DNA of 50,127 nucleotides from an uncultured Spirochaetaceae bacterium (GTDB lineage: Bacteria; Spirochaetota; Spirochaetia; Sphaerochaetales; Sphaerochaetaceae), in the NCBI GenBank assembly GCA_900315435.1, contig OMYY01000022.1, positions 1 through 50,127 of the forward strand, read 5' to 3'. Positions 1 to 7,917 of the stretch are shown in pieces. A program made the translations under genes and the position numbers. Below the pieces are notes generated by a model. The model did not search any database. It was not told the origin of the DNA and saw nothing but the letters and a program-made list of their open reading frames with translations. How positions within the stretch are numbered: the first letter of the stretch is position 1; the number at the start of each line of letters is the position of its first letter.

Positions 1-237
1 ATCGGTCTTGTCGATGGCGAGCCCCTTGAACAGCTCACGCTTCCCTTGAAAGATCGCCTCCAACGTGGAGACCGTCAGCGTCTTCCCGAAGCGGCGGGGT
101 CGGGAGAGGAAATACATGTCCGACCCCGTCACGAGGCGATACAGGTACGCGGTCTTGTCCACGTACAGGTATCCTTCCTTCCGGATCGTCTCGAAGGAGC
201 TGTACGACGTCGTGATTTTTTGTCCTAGGGTCTGCAT
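1..237 (-). CDS. AAA-ATPase-like protein (PD-(D/E)XK-associated family), 5' part only
   Basis: The reading frame starts at the ATG at 237 and runs off the left edge, giving 79 residues. Residues about 22-27 read YLYVDKT and residues 45-54 read FLSRPRRFGK, followed by TLTVSTLEAIF and a GKRELFKGL stretch. These are the signature of the AAA-ATPase_like N-terminal domain, in which RRFGK(S/T) acts as the P-loop, found in large multi-copy proteins of spirochaetes and Bacteroidetes that carry a C-terminal PD-(D/E)XK nuclease-like domain. The cellular role of the family is not established. These genes usually occur in many copies per genome, which would fit an assembly break here. Family call is confident; function is unknown. 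Confidence 0.8.
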   Translation of the reverse strand, partial: MQTLGQKITTSYSSFETIRKEGYLYVDKTAYLYRLVTGSDMYFLSRPRRFGKTLTVSTLEAIFQGKRELFKGLAIDKTD

Positions 238-300
238 GCCTCAAGCATATCACAGCCATCCACAAATGGCAAAAGCGCGGCATTTGCGTGTATATGAAGA

Positions 301-327
301 GCCGCCCTTCCATAGGGGAAAGGCGGC
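301..327 (-). terminator. Hairpin downstream of the sugar permease gene
   Basis: GCCGCC at 301-306 pairs with GGCGGC at 322-327 and the stem extends inward to about 11 bp with one G-U pair and a 5-nt loop. It lies about 29 nt after the stop of the last gene of the sugar ABC operon. On the minus strand the tail is only TCTTCATAT, so this is a weak intrinsic terminator or an mRNA 3'-end stabiliser. Confidence 0.4.
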
Positions 328-355
328 AAAGAAAAACCATGCAAAAAATGGAGTA

Positions 356-1237
356 TCAACCCTTTCGGGACTCATAGACGGCGGCACCGCCGATGAAGTA
401 CTTGGAAAGGCAGGCGAAGAGCAGGAACATCGGGATGGAGGCGATGAAGGCACATGCCATCATGGCGCCCTCGTCGGTCTGCTTCTCCTCGCTGAACTTG
501 GTGATGTACTGCGGAATGGTCTTCATCTTCTCGCTCTGCGCGACCAGAAGAGGCCAGAGCAGGTTGTCCCACTGGTTGCGGAAGCTCAAAATTCCCAGCG
601 TCGCGACGACCGGGGTACAGTTGGGAAGCACGATGCGCGAGTAGATGCGGAACTCGTTCAGTCCATCGACACGAGCGGCATCAAGATACTCGCTGGGGAA
701 GGTGATCAGATACTGCCGCATCTGGAAGACGCCGAAGGCGCTCACCATGAAAGGAACGATCAGGCCCTGATAGGTGTTGATCATGCGCATGCCGCTGGCG
801 ACCATGTACAAGGGAATCATGATGGCCTCGAACGGAATCATCATCGTCGCCATGATCGCCATAAAGACGAAGTTGCGGCCCTTGAACTTGAACTTGGCGA
901 TTCCGTAGCCGGCAAGGGAGGCAAGCAGGACGGTGGTGACCGAGTCGGTGATGGCGACCACCAGCGAGTTCACGATGTTGCGCGGGAAGGAGAAGCTGTT
1001 GTTGTTGCCCCAGATTGCCTTGTGGAAGTTGGTGAAGAACGTCCGATCCGCACTGGTGAAATACGACTTCGAAGGAATCCAGTTGAACGGCATGCTCAAA
1101 ATCTGCTTGGCATCCATGAAAGATGCGACGAACATGAAGACGATGGGAGCCAGGGTGAAGAGCACCACCGCGACAAGGAGGATCCAGACAAGCACCTCCA
1201 TGACTGTTACTTTTCCCGTATAGGTATTGCTAGCCAT
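356..1237 (-). CDS. Sugar ABC transporter permease, MalG/UgpE type
   Basis: A 293-residue inner-membrane permease with about six membrane segments and the cytoplasmic EAA loop, here EYLDAARVDGLNEF followed by IVLPNC, which docks the ATPase subunit. Length and layout are typical of the second permease (ABC CUT1 family). The start at 1237 (MASNTYTG) is chosen over the upstream TTG at 1252 because a GAGGGGG ribosome-binding site lies just before it, and the TTG start would overlap the previous gene's stop. It is the last gene of a binding protein, permease, permease operon. No ATPase gene is adjacent, so a shared MsmK/UgpC-type ATPase encoded elsewhere is presumably used. The substrate (oligosaccharide or glycerol-phosphate-like) cannot be told from sequence. 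Confidence 0.9.
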   Translation of the reverse strand: MASNTYTGKVTVMEVLVWILLVAVVLFTLAPIVFMFVASFMDAKQILSMPFNWIPSKSYFTSADRTFFTNFHKAIWGNNNSFSFPRNIVNSLVVAITDSVTTVLLASLAGYGIAKFKFKGRNFVFMAIMATMMIPFEAIMIPLYMVASGMRMINTYQGLIVPFMVSAFGVFQMRQYLITFPSEYLDAARVDGLNEFRIYSRIVLPNCTPVVATLGILSFRNQWDNLLWPLLVAQSEKMKTIPQYITKFSEEKQTDEGAMMACAFIASIPMFLLFACLSKYFIGGAAVYESRKG

Positions 1238-1248
1238 GACACACCCCC

Positions 1249-2184
1249 TCAATAGTCCACTTCATCGGTCTTCGAGAGCGCGAACTGCACATAGGTGAGC
1301 AGCAGCATGATCACAAAGAGCACGATGGACATGGCAGACGCACGGCCGATCTTGCGCATGCGGATGCCGGTGAAATAAATGTTCATGGTGATGACGTCGA
1401 TCGGTTGCCTTGCCGCACCGTTCTGCACGAACATGTACTGGGTGCTGAAGGTCTTCAGACATTGCAGCATGGCCATGATGGAAACCAGGACGATGGTGGG
1501 CTTCAGAAGCGGAAGAGTGATCTTCCAGAACGTGTGCCAGCGAGTCGAGCCGTCGACGATGGCGGCCTCGTAGATGGTGGGAGGAATCGAAGCCAGTCCG
1601 GTAATGAACAGGATGACGAAGTAGCCGATGTATTTCCAGAAATAGACGATCATCGTGGAAACCTGCAGCATCGTGTTGTCGGTCAGCCACTGGAAGTCGC
1701 GCCCTTCGGTGTGCATCATCCAGTTGGAGAGCTGGTTCACCAGACCGCGCGGGTCAAACAGAATCATCCAGATCGATGCCGCGACGACACTGGAAAGGAC
1801 GGCGGGCATGTAGTAGGAAATCTGGAAGAAGCCCTTCTGGCGGGTACTGCGGAGCTGGGAGAGCAATACCGCAAGGATCAGGCTGATCACCACCATCGGA
1901 ATGAAGGTCCCCATGGTGAAAGTCAAAGAGGCGCGCAGGGAGTTCCACAGGGTAAAACCACCGTTGGTGCCGTATTTGTCAGGAAAGAACAGGTATGCGT
2001 AGTTTTCAAATCCGATGAATTTCCAAGATTTCTTCAACACATCCCGGTTGGTAAGGCTTGTGAAGAATGCGTTGATGATCGGATAGAAACTGAAAATGGC
2101 GAAGAACAGAAGGCAGGGAACCGTGAACAGAAAACCCCAGCGGGCCTGCTTCCGCTCGATACTATAGTGTTTTGTCTTGCTCAT
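1249..2184 (-). CDS. Sugar ABC transporter permease, MalF/UgpA type
   Basis: A 311-residue integral membrane protein starting MSKTKHYSIERKQARWG, with the first membrane helix at about residues 15-38 (VPCLLFFAIFSFYPII) and the EAA loop TIYEAAIVDGSTRWHTFWKI at about 220-240. These features match the first permease of CUT1 carbohydrate importers. Its stop codon is 11 nt before the start of the second permease, so the two are co-transcribed and should form a heterodimeric channel. The binding-protein gene is upstream, separated by a stable hairpin. Confidence 0.9.
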   Translation of the reverse strand: MSKTKHYSIERKQARWGFLFTVPCLLFFAIFSFYPIINAFFTSLTNRDVLKKSWKFIGFENYAYLFFPDKYGTNGGFTLWNSLRASLTFTMGTFIPMVVISLILAVLLSQLRSTRQKGFFQISYYMPAVLSSVVAASIWMILFDPRGLVNQLSNWMMHTEGRDFQWLTDNTMLQVSTMIVYFWKYIGYFVILFITGLASIPPTIYEAAIVDGSTRWHTFWKITLPLLKPTIVLVSIMAMLQCLKTFSTQYMFVQNGAARQPIDVITMNIYFTGIRMRKIGRASAMSIVLFVIMLLLTYVQFALSKTDEVDY

Positions 2185-2243
2185 AAAAGCGTACCACCGT
2201 TATGAAATACTGGTCGAAAGGAAAACGGGAAACAAAGGAAACA

Positions 2244-2268
2244 GGGGCCACCCGCAAAGGGCGGCCCC
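2244..2268 (-). promoter_or_regulatory. Intercistronic hairpin between binding-protein and permease genes
   Basis: Minus-strand RNA here forms a GC-rich 10-bp stem (GGGGCCGCCC with GGGUGGCCCC, one G-U pair) with a 5-nt loop, 12 nt after the stop of the binding-protein gene. There is no U-run. By analogy with the malE-malF intercistronic hairpins it probably protects the upstream message or thins transcription, so that binding protein outnumbers permease. Confidence 0.6.
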
Positions 2269-2280
2269 ATCAAGGACGAA

Positions 2281-3594
2281 TTACTGCTCGTCGATCAGTT
2301 CCTGGACCGTCTGCTTCAGCTGCTTGTACGCGTCTTCAGGAGAGACGCCCTGCAGCATGACCGACTTGACGGCGGTGTCCAGCGCAGACTGGATCGCGGT
2401 GGAGTTGGCGCCATAGTAGACGATGTGGCCCTGCTCCAGCTGGCTCTGGAAGACATCGCTGTACGGAGCCTTCTTGAAGGTCTCGCTCTCGAACAGAGCC
2501 TTGGAGGGCTGCACCAGACCGACCTTGTCCAAATACTCGTCACCATGGCTCAGCATGTAGCCGATCAGCTCCCAAGCAGCCTTGCGGGTGCGCTCATCGG
2601 CAGATGCGTTGACCATATAGTAGTGGCCATAGTAGTTGGAAGGCACGTACTTGACGGCATCCTTGAACTTCGGATACGGAACGACCATCCACTCGCCAGA
2701 GTTGTAGAAGTCCGGGTTGTCGTGGAGGATTCTGGCTTCCTGGTACAGACCAGTGGAGCACATGGCGATATCTCCGTTGTCCTTGTTGAACAGCTTGCGG
2801 GCTGCGGTATAGGTCGGAGAACCAAGGTTCTGGCCGTTCGGGCCCCAATCCTTCATGAACTGGAAGAACTTGATCCAAGCATCCTTGCCGACAACCGCTT
2901 CCTTTCCATCCTCGCTGACCAGAGCGCCACCAAGCTGCTCGACCATCGGGATGTTGTTCTCCAGGTAATACTTGTAGCGGAAGTCATAGCCACGGCGGGT
3001 AAGCACGTCACCGTCCCGCTTCACGATCTTCTTGGAGACCTCGACCATATCCTCCCAAGTCTTGGGATAATCCTTCTCGGGATCCAGACCGGCGTCGCGG
3101 AAGACCTTCTTGTTGAGGAAAATAGCCCACTGGGTCAGCTCAAGCGGAAGTCCGTAGACCTCTCCGTCCTTCATGACCGGATCGATGGAGCCGGCAGCAT
3201 ACTTGTCGACGACATCCTTCGCATCCTTGTAGCCGGCAGCCGCATAGTCCATCGGGGCGACCAGCTCGTTGTCGATCAGCGGGCGCTCGTCGTTGATGGA
3301 AAGGTTGAACATGGTCGGCCCTTGTCCGGCTGCGAATGCGGTTCCCACCAGCTCGATCAACTTCTCCGCGCTTTGGCGGGTCACATTGACCGTCACGTTC
3401 GGATGGGTCTCCTGGAATTCCTTGATATAGCGGTCCTCAAGAGCCTGGCGGTTGGCATCCTCGTGCGTCCAGAACTCAATGGTGATCGGGCTGTTGTCTT
3501 CCTTTTTCGAAGCAGCCTCCTGGCTACCCTGTGCGAAAGCCATCGAACCGACAGCCAGCAGGGAAACCAACAAAGCAAACACTTTTTTCTTCAT
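2281..3594 (-). CDS. Extracellular sugar-binding protein of ABC transporter (family 1)
   Basis: A 437-residue periplasmic solute-binding protein. The N-terminus is a signal peptide (MKKKVFALLVSLLAVGSMAFA, likely cut before QGSQEA); there is no lipobox cysteine, so it is probably soluble rather than a lipoprotein. The mature part begins with ITIEFWTHEDANRQALEDR, typical of SBP_bac_1 proteins, and contains WAIFLNKKVF and the hinge-region GDIAMCSTGLY. The start at 3594 is supported by AGGAGG ending 6 nt upstream; a longer frame to 3627 lacks support. It is first in the operon, ahead of two permeases, and has a promoter at 3650-3677. Ligand unknown; carbohydrate is inferred from the family. Confidence 0.9.
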   Translation of the reverse strand: MKKKVFALLVSLLAVGSMAFAQGSQEAASKKEDNSPITIEFWTHEDANRQALEDRYIKEFQETHPNVTVNVTRQSAEKLIELVGTAFAAGQGPTMFNLSINDERPLIDNELVAPMDYAAAGYKDAKDVVDKYAAGSIDPVMKDGEVYGLPLELTQWAIFLNKKVFRDAGLDPEKDYPKTWEDMVEVSKKIVKRDGDVLTRRGYDFRYKYYLENNIPMVEQLGGALVSEDGKEAVVGKDAWIKFFQFMKDWGPNGQNLGSPTYTAARKLFNKDNGDIAMCSTGLYQEARILHDNPDFYNSGEWMVVPYPKFKDAVKYVPSNYYGHYYMVNASADERTRKAAWELIGYMLSHGDEYLDKVGLVQPSKALFESETFKKAPYSDVFQSQLEQGHIVYYGANSTAIQSALDTAVKSVMLQGVSPEDAYKQLKQTVQELIDEQ

Positions 3595-3649
3595 AAGAAA
3601 CCTCCTGTTTGTTCTTATATCATGCATTGCACATGAACTCTATATAACC

Positions 3650-3677
3650 AGTATAATGCGTTATTGCCCTATAGCAA
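3650..3677 (-). promoter_or_regulatory. Sigma70-type promoter for the sugar ABC operon
   Basis: On the minus strand TTGCTA (3672-3677) and TATACT (3650-3655) are separated by 16 nt, placing the transcript start about 45-50 nt before the ATG at 3594. It lies in the 364-nt gap between the divergent sugar and amino acid transporter operons. Confidence 0.5.
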
Positions 3678-3846
3678 GAAAACAGAATTTTCGTTTATCA
3701 AATGTTTTTATCCATTCAGTTTGCTGAAAAGATTCCATATCTATTGTCCATATTGACAGTTACACGCAAATTCCCGATGTCTGACAGAAACAAGGATTTT
3801 GTCTGTTTCCTTTGAAATCGCATTTCACAATCTTGTTTTCTTCCCA

Positions 3847-3874
3847 TTGCCTGAATATGCACCAAGCGTATATT
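3847..3874 (+). promoter_or_regulatory. Putative promoter for the amino acid ABC operon
   Basis: TTGCCT (3847-3852), a 16-nt spacer and TATATT (3869-3874) lie about 85 nt before the ATG at 3959. The -35 match is only moderate. A perfect TTGACA nearby (about 3752) has no matching -10. Confidence 0.35.
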
Positions 3875-3958
3875 TATGCAGATGCCACTAGGCAAGAAGT
3901 GGAGAGTTGCATTACACTCACGACAGCAATTGCTTTGCTGTTGAAGGAGAAAAAAGAT

Positions 3959-4771
3959 ATGAAGAAAGCTGGTTTGCTTGTCGCCCTGCTCGCCGCAGGC
4001 GCCATGGTGTTCGCCGGTGGCTCCAAGGAATCAAAAAGTTCCGGAGACCAGAGCCTGAACAAGGTGCTCGAGGCGAAGAGGTTCGTCCTTGGTCTGGACG
4101 ATTCCTTTCCGCCGATGGGCTTCCGTAACGAGAAGAACGAGATCGTCGGCTTCGATATCGATGTGGCCCGCGAGGTCTGCAACCGGCTCGGCGTCGACCT
4201 GGTTCCCCAGCCGATTGACTGGAACAGCAAGGAGCAGGAGCTGAATACCGGAAAGATCGACTGCATCTGGAACGGGTTCACCATCACCGATGAGCGCAAG
4301 GCCAACATGGAGTTCTCCGACCCCTACGTCAACAACGCCCAGGTGGTGGTCGTCAAGGCGGACAGCCCGGTCAAGACCCTTGCCGACCTCGCCGGCAAGG
4401 AAATCGGCGTGCAGGCCGGCTCCTCCGCCGAGGAAGCGATTGACGATACCCCGGATTTCAAGAACAGCGTCAAGCAGATTGTCGAATATAAGGAAAACCT
4501 GACCGCCCTGATGGATCTCGAGGCTGGCGGTGTCGATGGCGTCGTCATGGACCTGATTGTCGCGAACGACAACATCAATCGTTCCGGCAAGCCGTTCCGC
4601 ATCCTGGACGAGAACCTTGCCCCGGAGTCCTACGGTGTCGGTTTCCGCAAAGGCGATGTCGCCCTGCGCAACGCGGTCAACGACCAGATGATCGCCATGG
4701 CCAAGGATGGAACAATGGCGAAAATCGCCGAAAAGTGGTTCGGCGCCGACATCACCGTCATCGGCAAATAA
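3959..4771 (+). CDS. Polar amino acid ABC transporter binding protein
   Basis: A 270-residue periplasmic binding protein of SBP_bac_3 type (GlnH/FliY-like). A short signal peptide (MKKAGLLVALLAAGAMVFA) is followed by GGSKESKSSG. Residues about 40-75 read LGLDDSFPPMGFRNE, then IVGFDIDVAREVC, the classic ligand-pocket region, and FSDPYVNNAQVVVVK is the conserved hinge. The start at 3959 has AAGGAGA upstream; the frame extends further 5' but without a ribosome-binding site. It is followed by an intrinsic terminator, then permease and ATPase genes, so all parts of one importer are present. The specific amino acid is not evident; the neighbouring D-aminoacylase makes D-amino acids or N-acyl amino acids a possible but unproven link. 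Confidence 0.92.
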   Translation: MKKAGLLVALLAAGAMVFAGGSKESKSSGDQSLNKVLEAKRFVLGLDDSFPPMGFRNEKNEIVGFDIDVAREVCNRLGVDLVPQPIDWNSKEQELNTGKIDCIWNGFTITDERKANMEFSDPYVNNAQVVVVKADSPVKTLADLAGKEIGVQAGSSAEEAIDDTPDFKNSVKQIVEYKENLTALMDLEAGGVDGVVMDLIVANDNINRSGKPFRILDENLAPESYGVGFRKGDVALRNAVNDQMIAMAKDGTMAKIAEKWFGADITVIGK

Positions 4772-4789
4772 CCCTGACACATGATTTCC

Positions 4790-4825
4790 AAGCACCCGGG
4801 CGCCTGCCTTGGGTGCTTTTCTTTT
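4790..4825 (+). terminator. Intrinsic terminator after the amino acid binding-protein gene
   Basis: AAGCACCC (4790-4797) pairs perfectly with GGGTGCTT (4811-4818) and is followed by TTCTTTT. It sits inside an otherwise continuous transporter operon, so partial termination would give more binding protein than membrane components. Confidence 0.75.
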
Positions 4826-4844
4826 GCTCTTGAGCTCTTCTTTG

Positions 4845-4873
4845 CTGACAGGAATCCCTCAATCGGGTAGACT
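4845..4873 (+). promoter_or_regulatory. Internal promoter for the permease-ATPase genes
   Basis: CTGACA (4845-4850) and TAGACT (4868-4873) have a 17-nt spacer. It directly follows the terminator at 4790-4825 and lies 29 nt before the permease ATG. An inverted repeat CCCTCA (4856-4861) / TGAGGG (4873-4878) overlaps the spacer and -10, and could be an operator. Confidence 0.4.
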
Positions 4874-4902
4874 GAGGGAAGTTTTTCTAGAAGGACCGTG
4901 TT

Positions 4903-5538
4903 ATGGGACAAATGCTACTGCAGATGCTGGAGGCGACAGTCACCACGCTGGAGATTTTCTTTCTGACTTTGATTTTCGCACTCCCCCTCGCTTTTCTGAT
5001 CGCCAAGGGACGTATGTCCAAGAACAAACTGGTCAGCGGCTTGGTCAACATCTATATCATGATCATGCGCGGTACTCCGCTCATCCTGCAGCTGATTTTC
5101 GTCTACTTTGCCCCCTATTATCTGTTTCGGGCGTCCTATGACCGTTTCACTGCCGTCATCATCGCCTTCGCGATCAACTATGCCGCGTATTTTGCCGAGA
5201 TTTACCGCTCGGGTTTCCAGAGCATCCCGAAGGGACAGTACGAGGCGAGCCAAGTGCTTGGCTTCTCTCGCACCCATACCTTCTTCCGCATCGTCCTCCC
5301 CCAGGTCTTCAAAAGGATTCTTCCGGCCCTCGCCGGCGAGGTCATCACCTTGGTCAAGGATACCGCCCTGGCCCAGACCATCGGAGTGGCCGAACTGTTC
5401 CGTCTGGCGCAGAATGCCTCAGCCCGTCAGTTTTCCACCACCCCGATCTTCATCGCCGGCATCTTCTACTTCATCATGAACGGCGCCGTGTCGAAGTTCT
5501 TCGACTGGATCGAGAAGCGGATGGACTATTACAACTGA
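4903..5538 (+). CDS. Polar amino acid ABC transporter permease (HisM/GlnP family)
   Basis: A 211-residue inner-membrane protein with about five membrane segments. It contains [14 protein letters not shown] and the EAA loop [13 protein letters not shown] followed by [14 protein letters not shown], both diagnostic of the HisMQ family. Length is typical for permeases that act as homodimers. AAGGAC upstream of the ATG at 4903 serves as ribosome-binding site. It lies 13 nt before the ATPase gene and is expected to form the transporter with the products of the flanking genes. Confidence 0.92.
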   Translation: MGQMLLQMLEATVTTLEIFFLTLIFALPLAFLIAKGRMSKNKLVSGLVNIYIMIMRGTPLILQLIFVYFAPYYLFRASYDRFTAVIIAFAINYAAYFAEIYRSGFQSIPKGQYEASQVLGFSRTHTFFRIVLPQVFKRILPALAGEVITLVKDTALAQTIGVAELFRLAQNASARQFSTTPIFIAGIFYFIMNGAVSKFFDWIEKRMDYYN

Positions 5539-5551
5539 GGAGGAGAAGACC

Positions 5552-6316
5552 ATGGATACCATCATCAACGTCAGCCACCTGCAGAAAAGGTTCGGAGACC
5601 TAGAGGTCCTGAAGGACATCTCCTTCAACGTCGAGCGCGGCCAGGTCCTTTCCATCATCGGTCCCTCCGGAAGCGGGAAAAGCACACTGCTACGCTGTAT
5701 CACCCACCTCGAGACAGTCACCGGCGGTTCCATCGACATCTGCGGCCGCAATCTGGTCCATACCGGAAGCGACGGGAAAGTGGAATACGCGCCCAAGGAA
5801 CAGCTCAGGGAAATCAGGCTCTCCTGTGGCCTTGTCTTCCAGAATTTCAATCTCTTTCCGCATTTCTCGGTCATGACCAACATCACCGAAGCCCAGCGCT
5901 TCGTGCTCAAGCGGAAGAAGGAAGAAGCCGAGGAGAAAGCCCGGGGACTGCTGAAGAAGATGGGTCTTGAGGACAAAGCCGACGCCTATCCGTGCCAACT
6001 CTCCGGAGGCCAGCAACAGCGTGTCTCGATTGCCAGGGCATTGGCCTTGGAACCCACCGTGCTCTGCTTTGACGAGCCTACCAGCGCCCTGGATCCCGAG
6101 CTCACCGGGGAAATCCTCAAGGTCATCAAGAACCTGGCAAAGGAGAAGATGACCATGGTGGTCGTGACCCATGAGATGAGCTTCGCCAGGGATATCAGCG
6201 ACCAAGTCATTTTCATGGATGGAGGCGTCATCGTCGAGCAAGGCAGCCCGGAAGAGGTCTTCGGCAATCCCCAAAACCCACGCACCAAGCAGTTCCTGCG
6301 CCGGTACGAGGAGTAA
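5552..6316 (+). CDS. glnQ: Polar amino acid ABC transporter ATP-binding protein (GlnQ type)
   Basis: A 254-residue cytoplasmic ABC ATPase. Walker [10 protein letters not shown] is at residues 37-45, the Q-loop in [10 protein letters not shown] at about 95-104, the signature LSGGQQQR at 150-157, Walker [12 protein letters not shown] at about 171-181, and the switch histidine in VVVTHEM. These and the length match the GlnQ/HisP subfamily. Upstream GAGGAGAAG gives a good ribosome-binding site. The gene ends 19 nt from the convergent deacylase gene. The symbol denotes the subfamily, not proven glutamine specificity. Confidence 0.93.
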   Translation: MDTIINVSHLQKRFGDLEVLKDISFNVERGQVLSIIGPSGSGKSTLLRCITHLETVTGGSIDICGRNLVHTGSDGKVEYAPKEQLREIRLSCGLVFQNFNLFPHFSVMTNITEAQRFVLKRKKEEAEEKARGLLKKMGLEDKADAYPCQLSGGQQQRVSIARALALEPTVLCFDEPTSALDPELTGEILKVIKNLAKEKMTMVVVTHEMSFARDISDQVIFMDGGVIVEQGSPEEVFGNPQNPRTKQFLRRYEE

Positions 6317-6335
6317 CGGACGCCATCCGTGTGCG

Positions 6336-7913
6336 CTAGAGAGAAAGCAACAACTGTCCGCTGGCCGTACCCGTGGCGATTCCCTCTTCCGCGGCCAGCA
6401 CGCCATTGACGAACACCATATGGAGTCCGATCGGCGTGGAATCCGGATGCTGGAGGGTGCTGGTATCCCTGATGGTCAGGGGGTTGAACAAGACCAAGTC
6501 GGCCTTTTTTCCGACGGCGATGGTGCCACGGTCATGCAGGCGGAGCCGGAGGGCCGTTTCGCCCGTCATGCGCCGGATCAGTTGTTCCCACGCCACCACC
6601 TTCAGCTGTCGGCCATAGCGGTCAAGAAGGTGCACGGCGGCATTGTAGGACCGGGGATGGCAGAGGGAGCCTGCATACAGTGCATCAGTGCCGAAGCACA
6701 TCATCGGATGCTGCAGGATCTCGACCAAGGATTTCTCCGACTGGGTCACGTCGGCCATCAATGCGGTACCTGGCTCTCCCGCCAAAAGGTCGAAGAAGCA
6801 GTCGAACGGGTCGACACCCTGCTGTTCTGCAATCTGGGCGATGGTCCGCATTTCATATTCCGGATGGCTCTCCAGAACCAGAATGGAAATCTGGTCCCAT
6901 CCTGCGGTCTCATAGATCGAGTCCCACCCGGCCGGGTGGGCCATCTCCTCTTTGATTGCCGCACGGACCGAGGGATCCTTCAGGTGTTCCCGCAGTTCGT
7001 TCCGCGCAAGCTTCAGATAGGCGGGAGGAAGCAGGCTGAACAGGCTGGTAGACCCATACGTATACGGATATTGGTCGAAGTGGACGTCAACTCCCTCTTT
7101 CTGCGCTTCTTCCAACAGGGAGAGCATCTTCTTCACCTTGTGCTGGTTCTGGGGGCCGAGCGCCTTCAGATGGCTCACCTCAAGGCGCACACCACTCTGC
7201 CGTGCAAGATCCAGCACCTCTTTCAGGCTCTCCAGGACGGAATCCCCCTCACAGCGATGGTGGACGGCAAAGAACCCGCCATGAAAACGGGTAGTCAACA
7301 GCAGGGCTTTCAGTTCCTTTGCTTCGGCATAGAGGCAGGGAGCATAGTACAAACCTGAGGAGAAACCGATGCAGCCTTGGTTGAAGCACTCGGCAAGCAG
7401 GGCGCACATGTCCTGGATCTCGCTGTCGGTCGCCGCCCTGTTCGGATTGCCGGACAGGACCGCACAACGCAGTGCGCTATGGCTTGCCAGGAAGGCCATG
7501 TTGCAGCCGGTACCGTGCAGGCGCAGCGCATCCGTATAGTCCTTGAAGCTCCGCCAATAGTGGCCATTCCACTGGCCGAGGATATCCTGGGTCAGGGTCT
7601 TGATCGGGGTATCGTCTGCCTTGCAGGGAAACGGGCCGATACCGCAGTTGCCGGAAACTTCAGTGGTGATGCCCTGCTGGACCTTCGCCTTCATGACGGG
7701 ATCGCGGAGCGCCATCAGCTCGCTATGGGCATGGATATCGATGAACCCCGGAGTCAGGAACATTCCCCTGGCATCGACCACACGCTCTGCCTTGGAGGGG
7801 TCAAGAGACCCGATGGCGGTAATCCGGTCTCCGTCAAGCGCGACATCGGCAACGTATCGTTCCGAGCCCGTGCCGTCGATGACGGTCGCATGGGCAAACA
7901 GGTAGGAATACAT
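6336..7913 (-). CDS. N-acyl-D-amino-acid deacylase (amidohydrolase)
   Basis: A 525-residue zinc amidohydrolase of the D-aminoacylase family, which removes the acyl group from N-acyl-D-amino acids in the cytoplasm. TPGFIDIHAHSE around residues 54-65 holds the HxH metal pair; TTEVSGNCG holds the conserved cysteine (about residue 90); SSGLYYAPCLYA, VSHLKALG and the HPRSYNAAVHLL segment are characteristic of the family. The C-terminus forms the usual beta-sandwich (GTIAVGKKADLVLF). It ends 19 nt from the amino acid ABC ATPase gene on the other strand and starts 4 nt after the Fic-like gene, with which it is probably co-transcribed. Dihydroorotase-like or hydantoinase functions are less likely given the EVSGNCG motif. 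Confidence 0.85.
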   Translation of the reverse strand: MYSYLFAHATVIDGTGSERYVADVALDGDRITAIGSLDPSKAERVVDARGMFLTPGFIDIHAHSELMALRDPVMKAKVQQGITTEVSGNCGIGPFPCKADDTPIKTLTQDILGQWNGHYWRSFKDYTDALRLHGTGCNMAFLASHSALRCAVLSGNPNRAATDSEIQDMCALLAECFNQGCIGFSSGLYYAPCLYAEAKELKALLLTTRFHGGFFAVHHRCEGDSVLESLKEVLDLARQSGVRLEVSHLKALGPQNQHKVKKMLSLLEEAQKEGVDVHFDQYPYTYGSTSLFSLLPPAYLKLARNELREHLKDPSVRAAIKEEMAHPAGWDSIYETAGWDQISILVLESHPEYEMRTIAQIAEQQGVDPFDCFFDLLAGEPGTALMADVTQSEKSLVEILQHPMMCFGTDALYAGSLCHPRSYNAAVHLLDRYGRQLKVVAWEQLIRRMTGETALRLRLHDRGTIAVGKKADLVLFNPLTIRDTSTLQHPDSTPIGLHMVFVNGVLAAEEGIATGTASGQLLLSL

Positions 7914-7917
7914 GGCT

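Noticed and set aside
65-1255. Long plus-strand open frame (396 codons) opposite the sugar permease
   Set aside because: It is antisense to a clear permease, rich in H, D, R and E, with no recognisable motif; a shadow of the real gene.
3750-3780. Perfect TTGACA near 3752 as promoter of the amino acid operon
   Set aside because: The hexamer 17 nt downstream is GATGTC, a poor -10; the TTGCCT/TATATT pair at 3847-3874 fits better.
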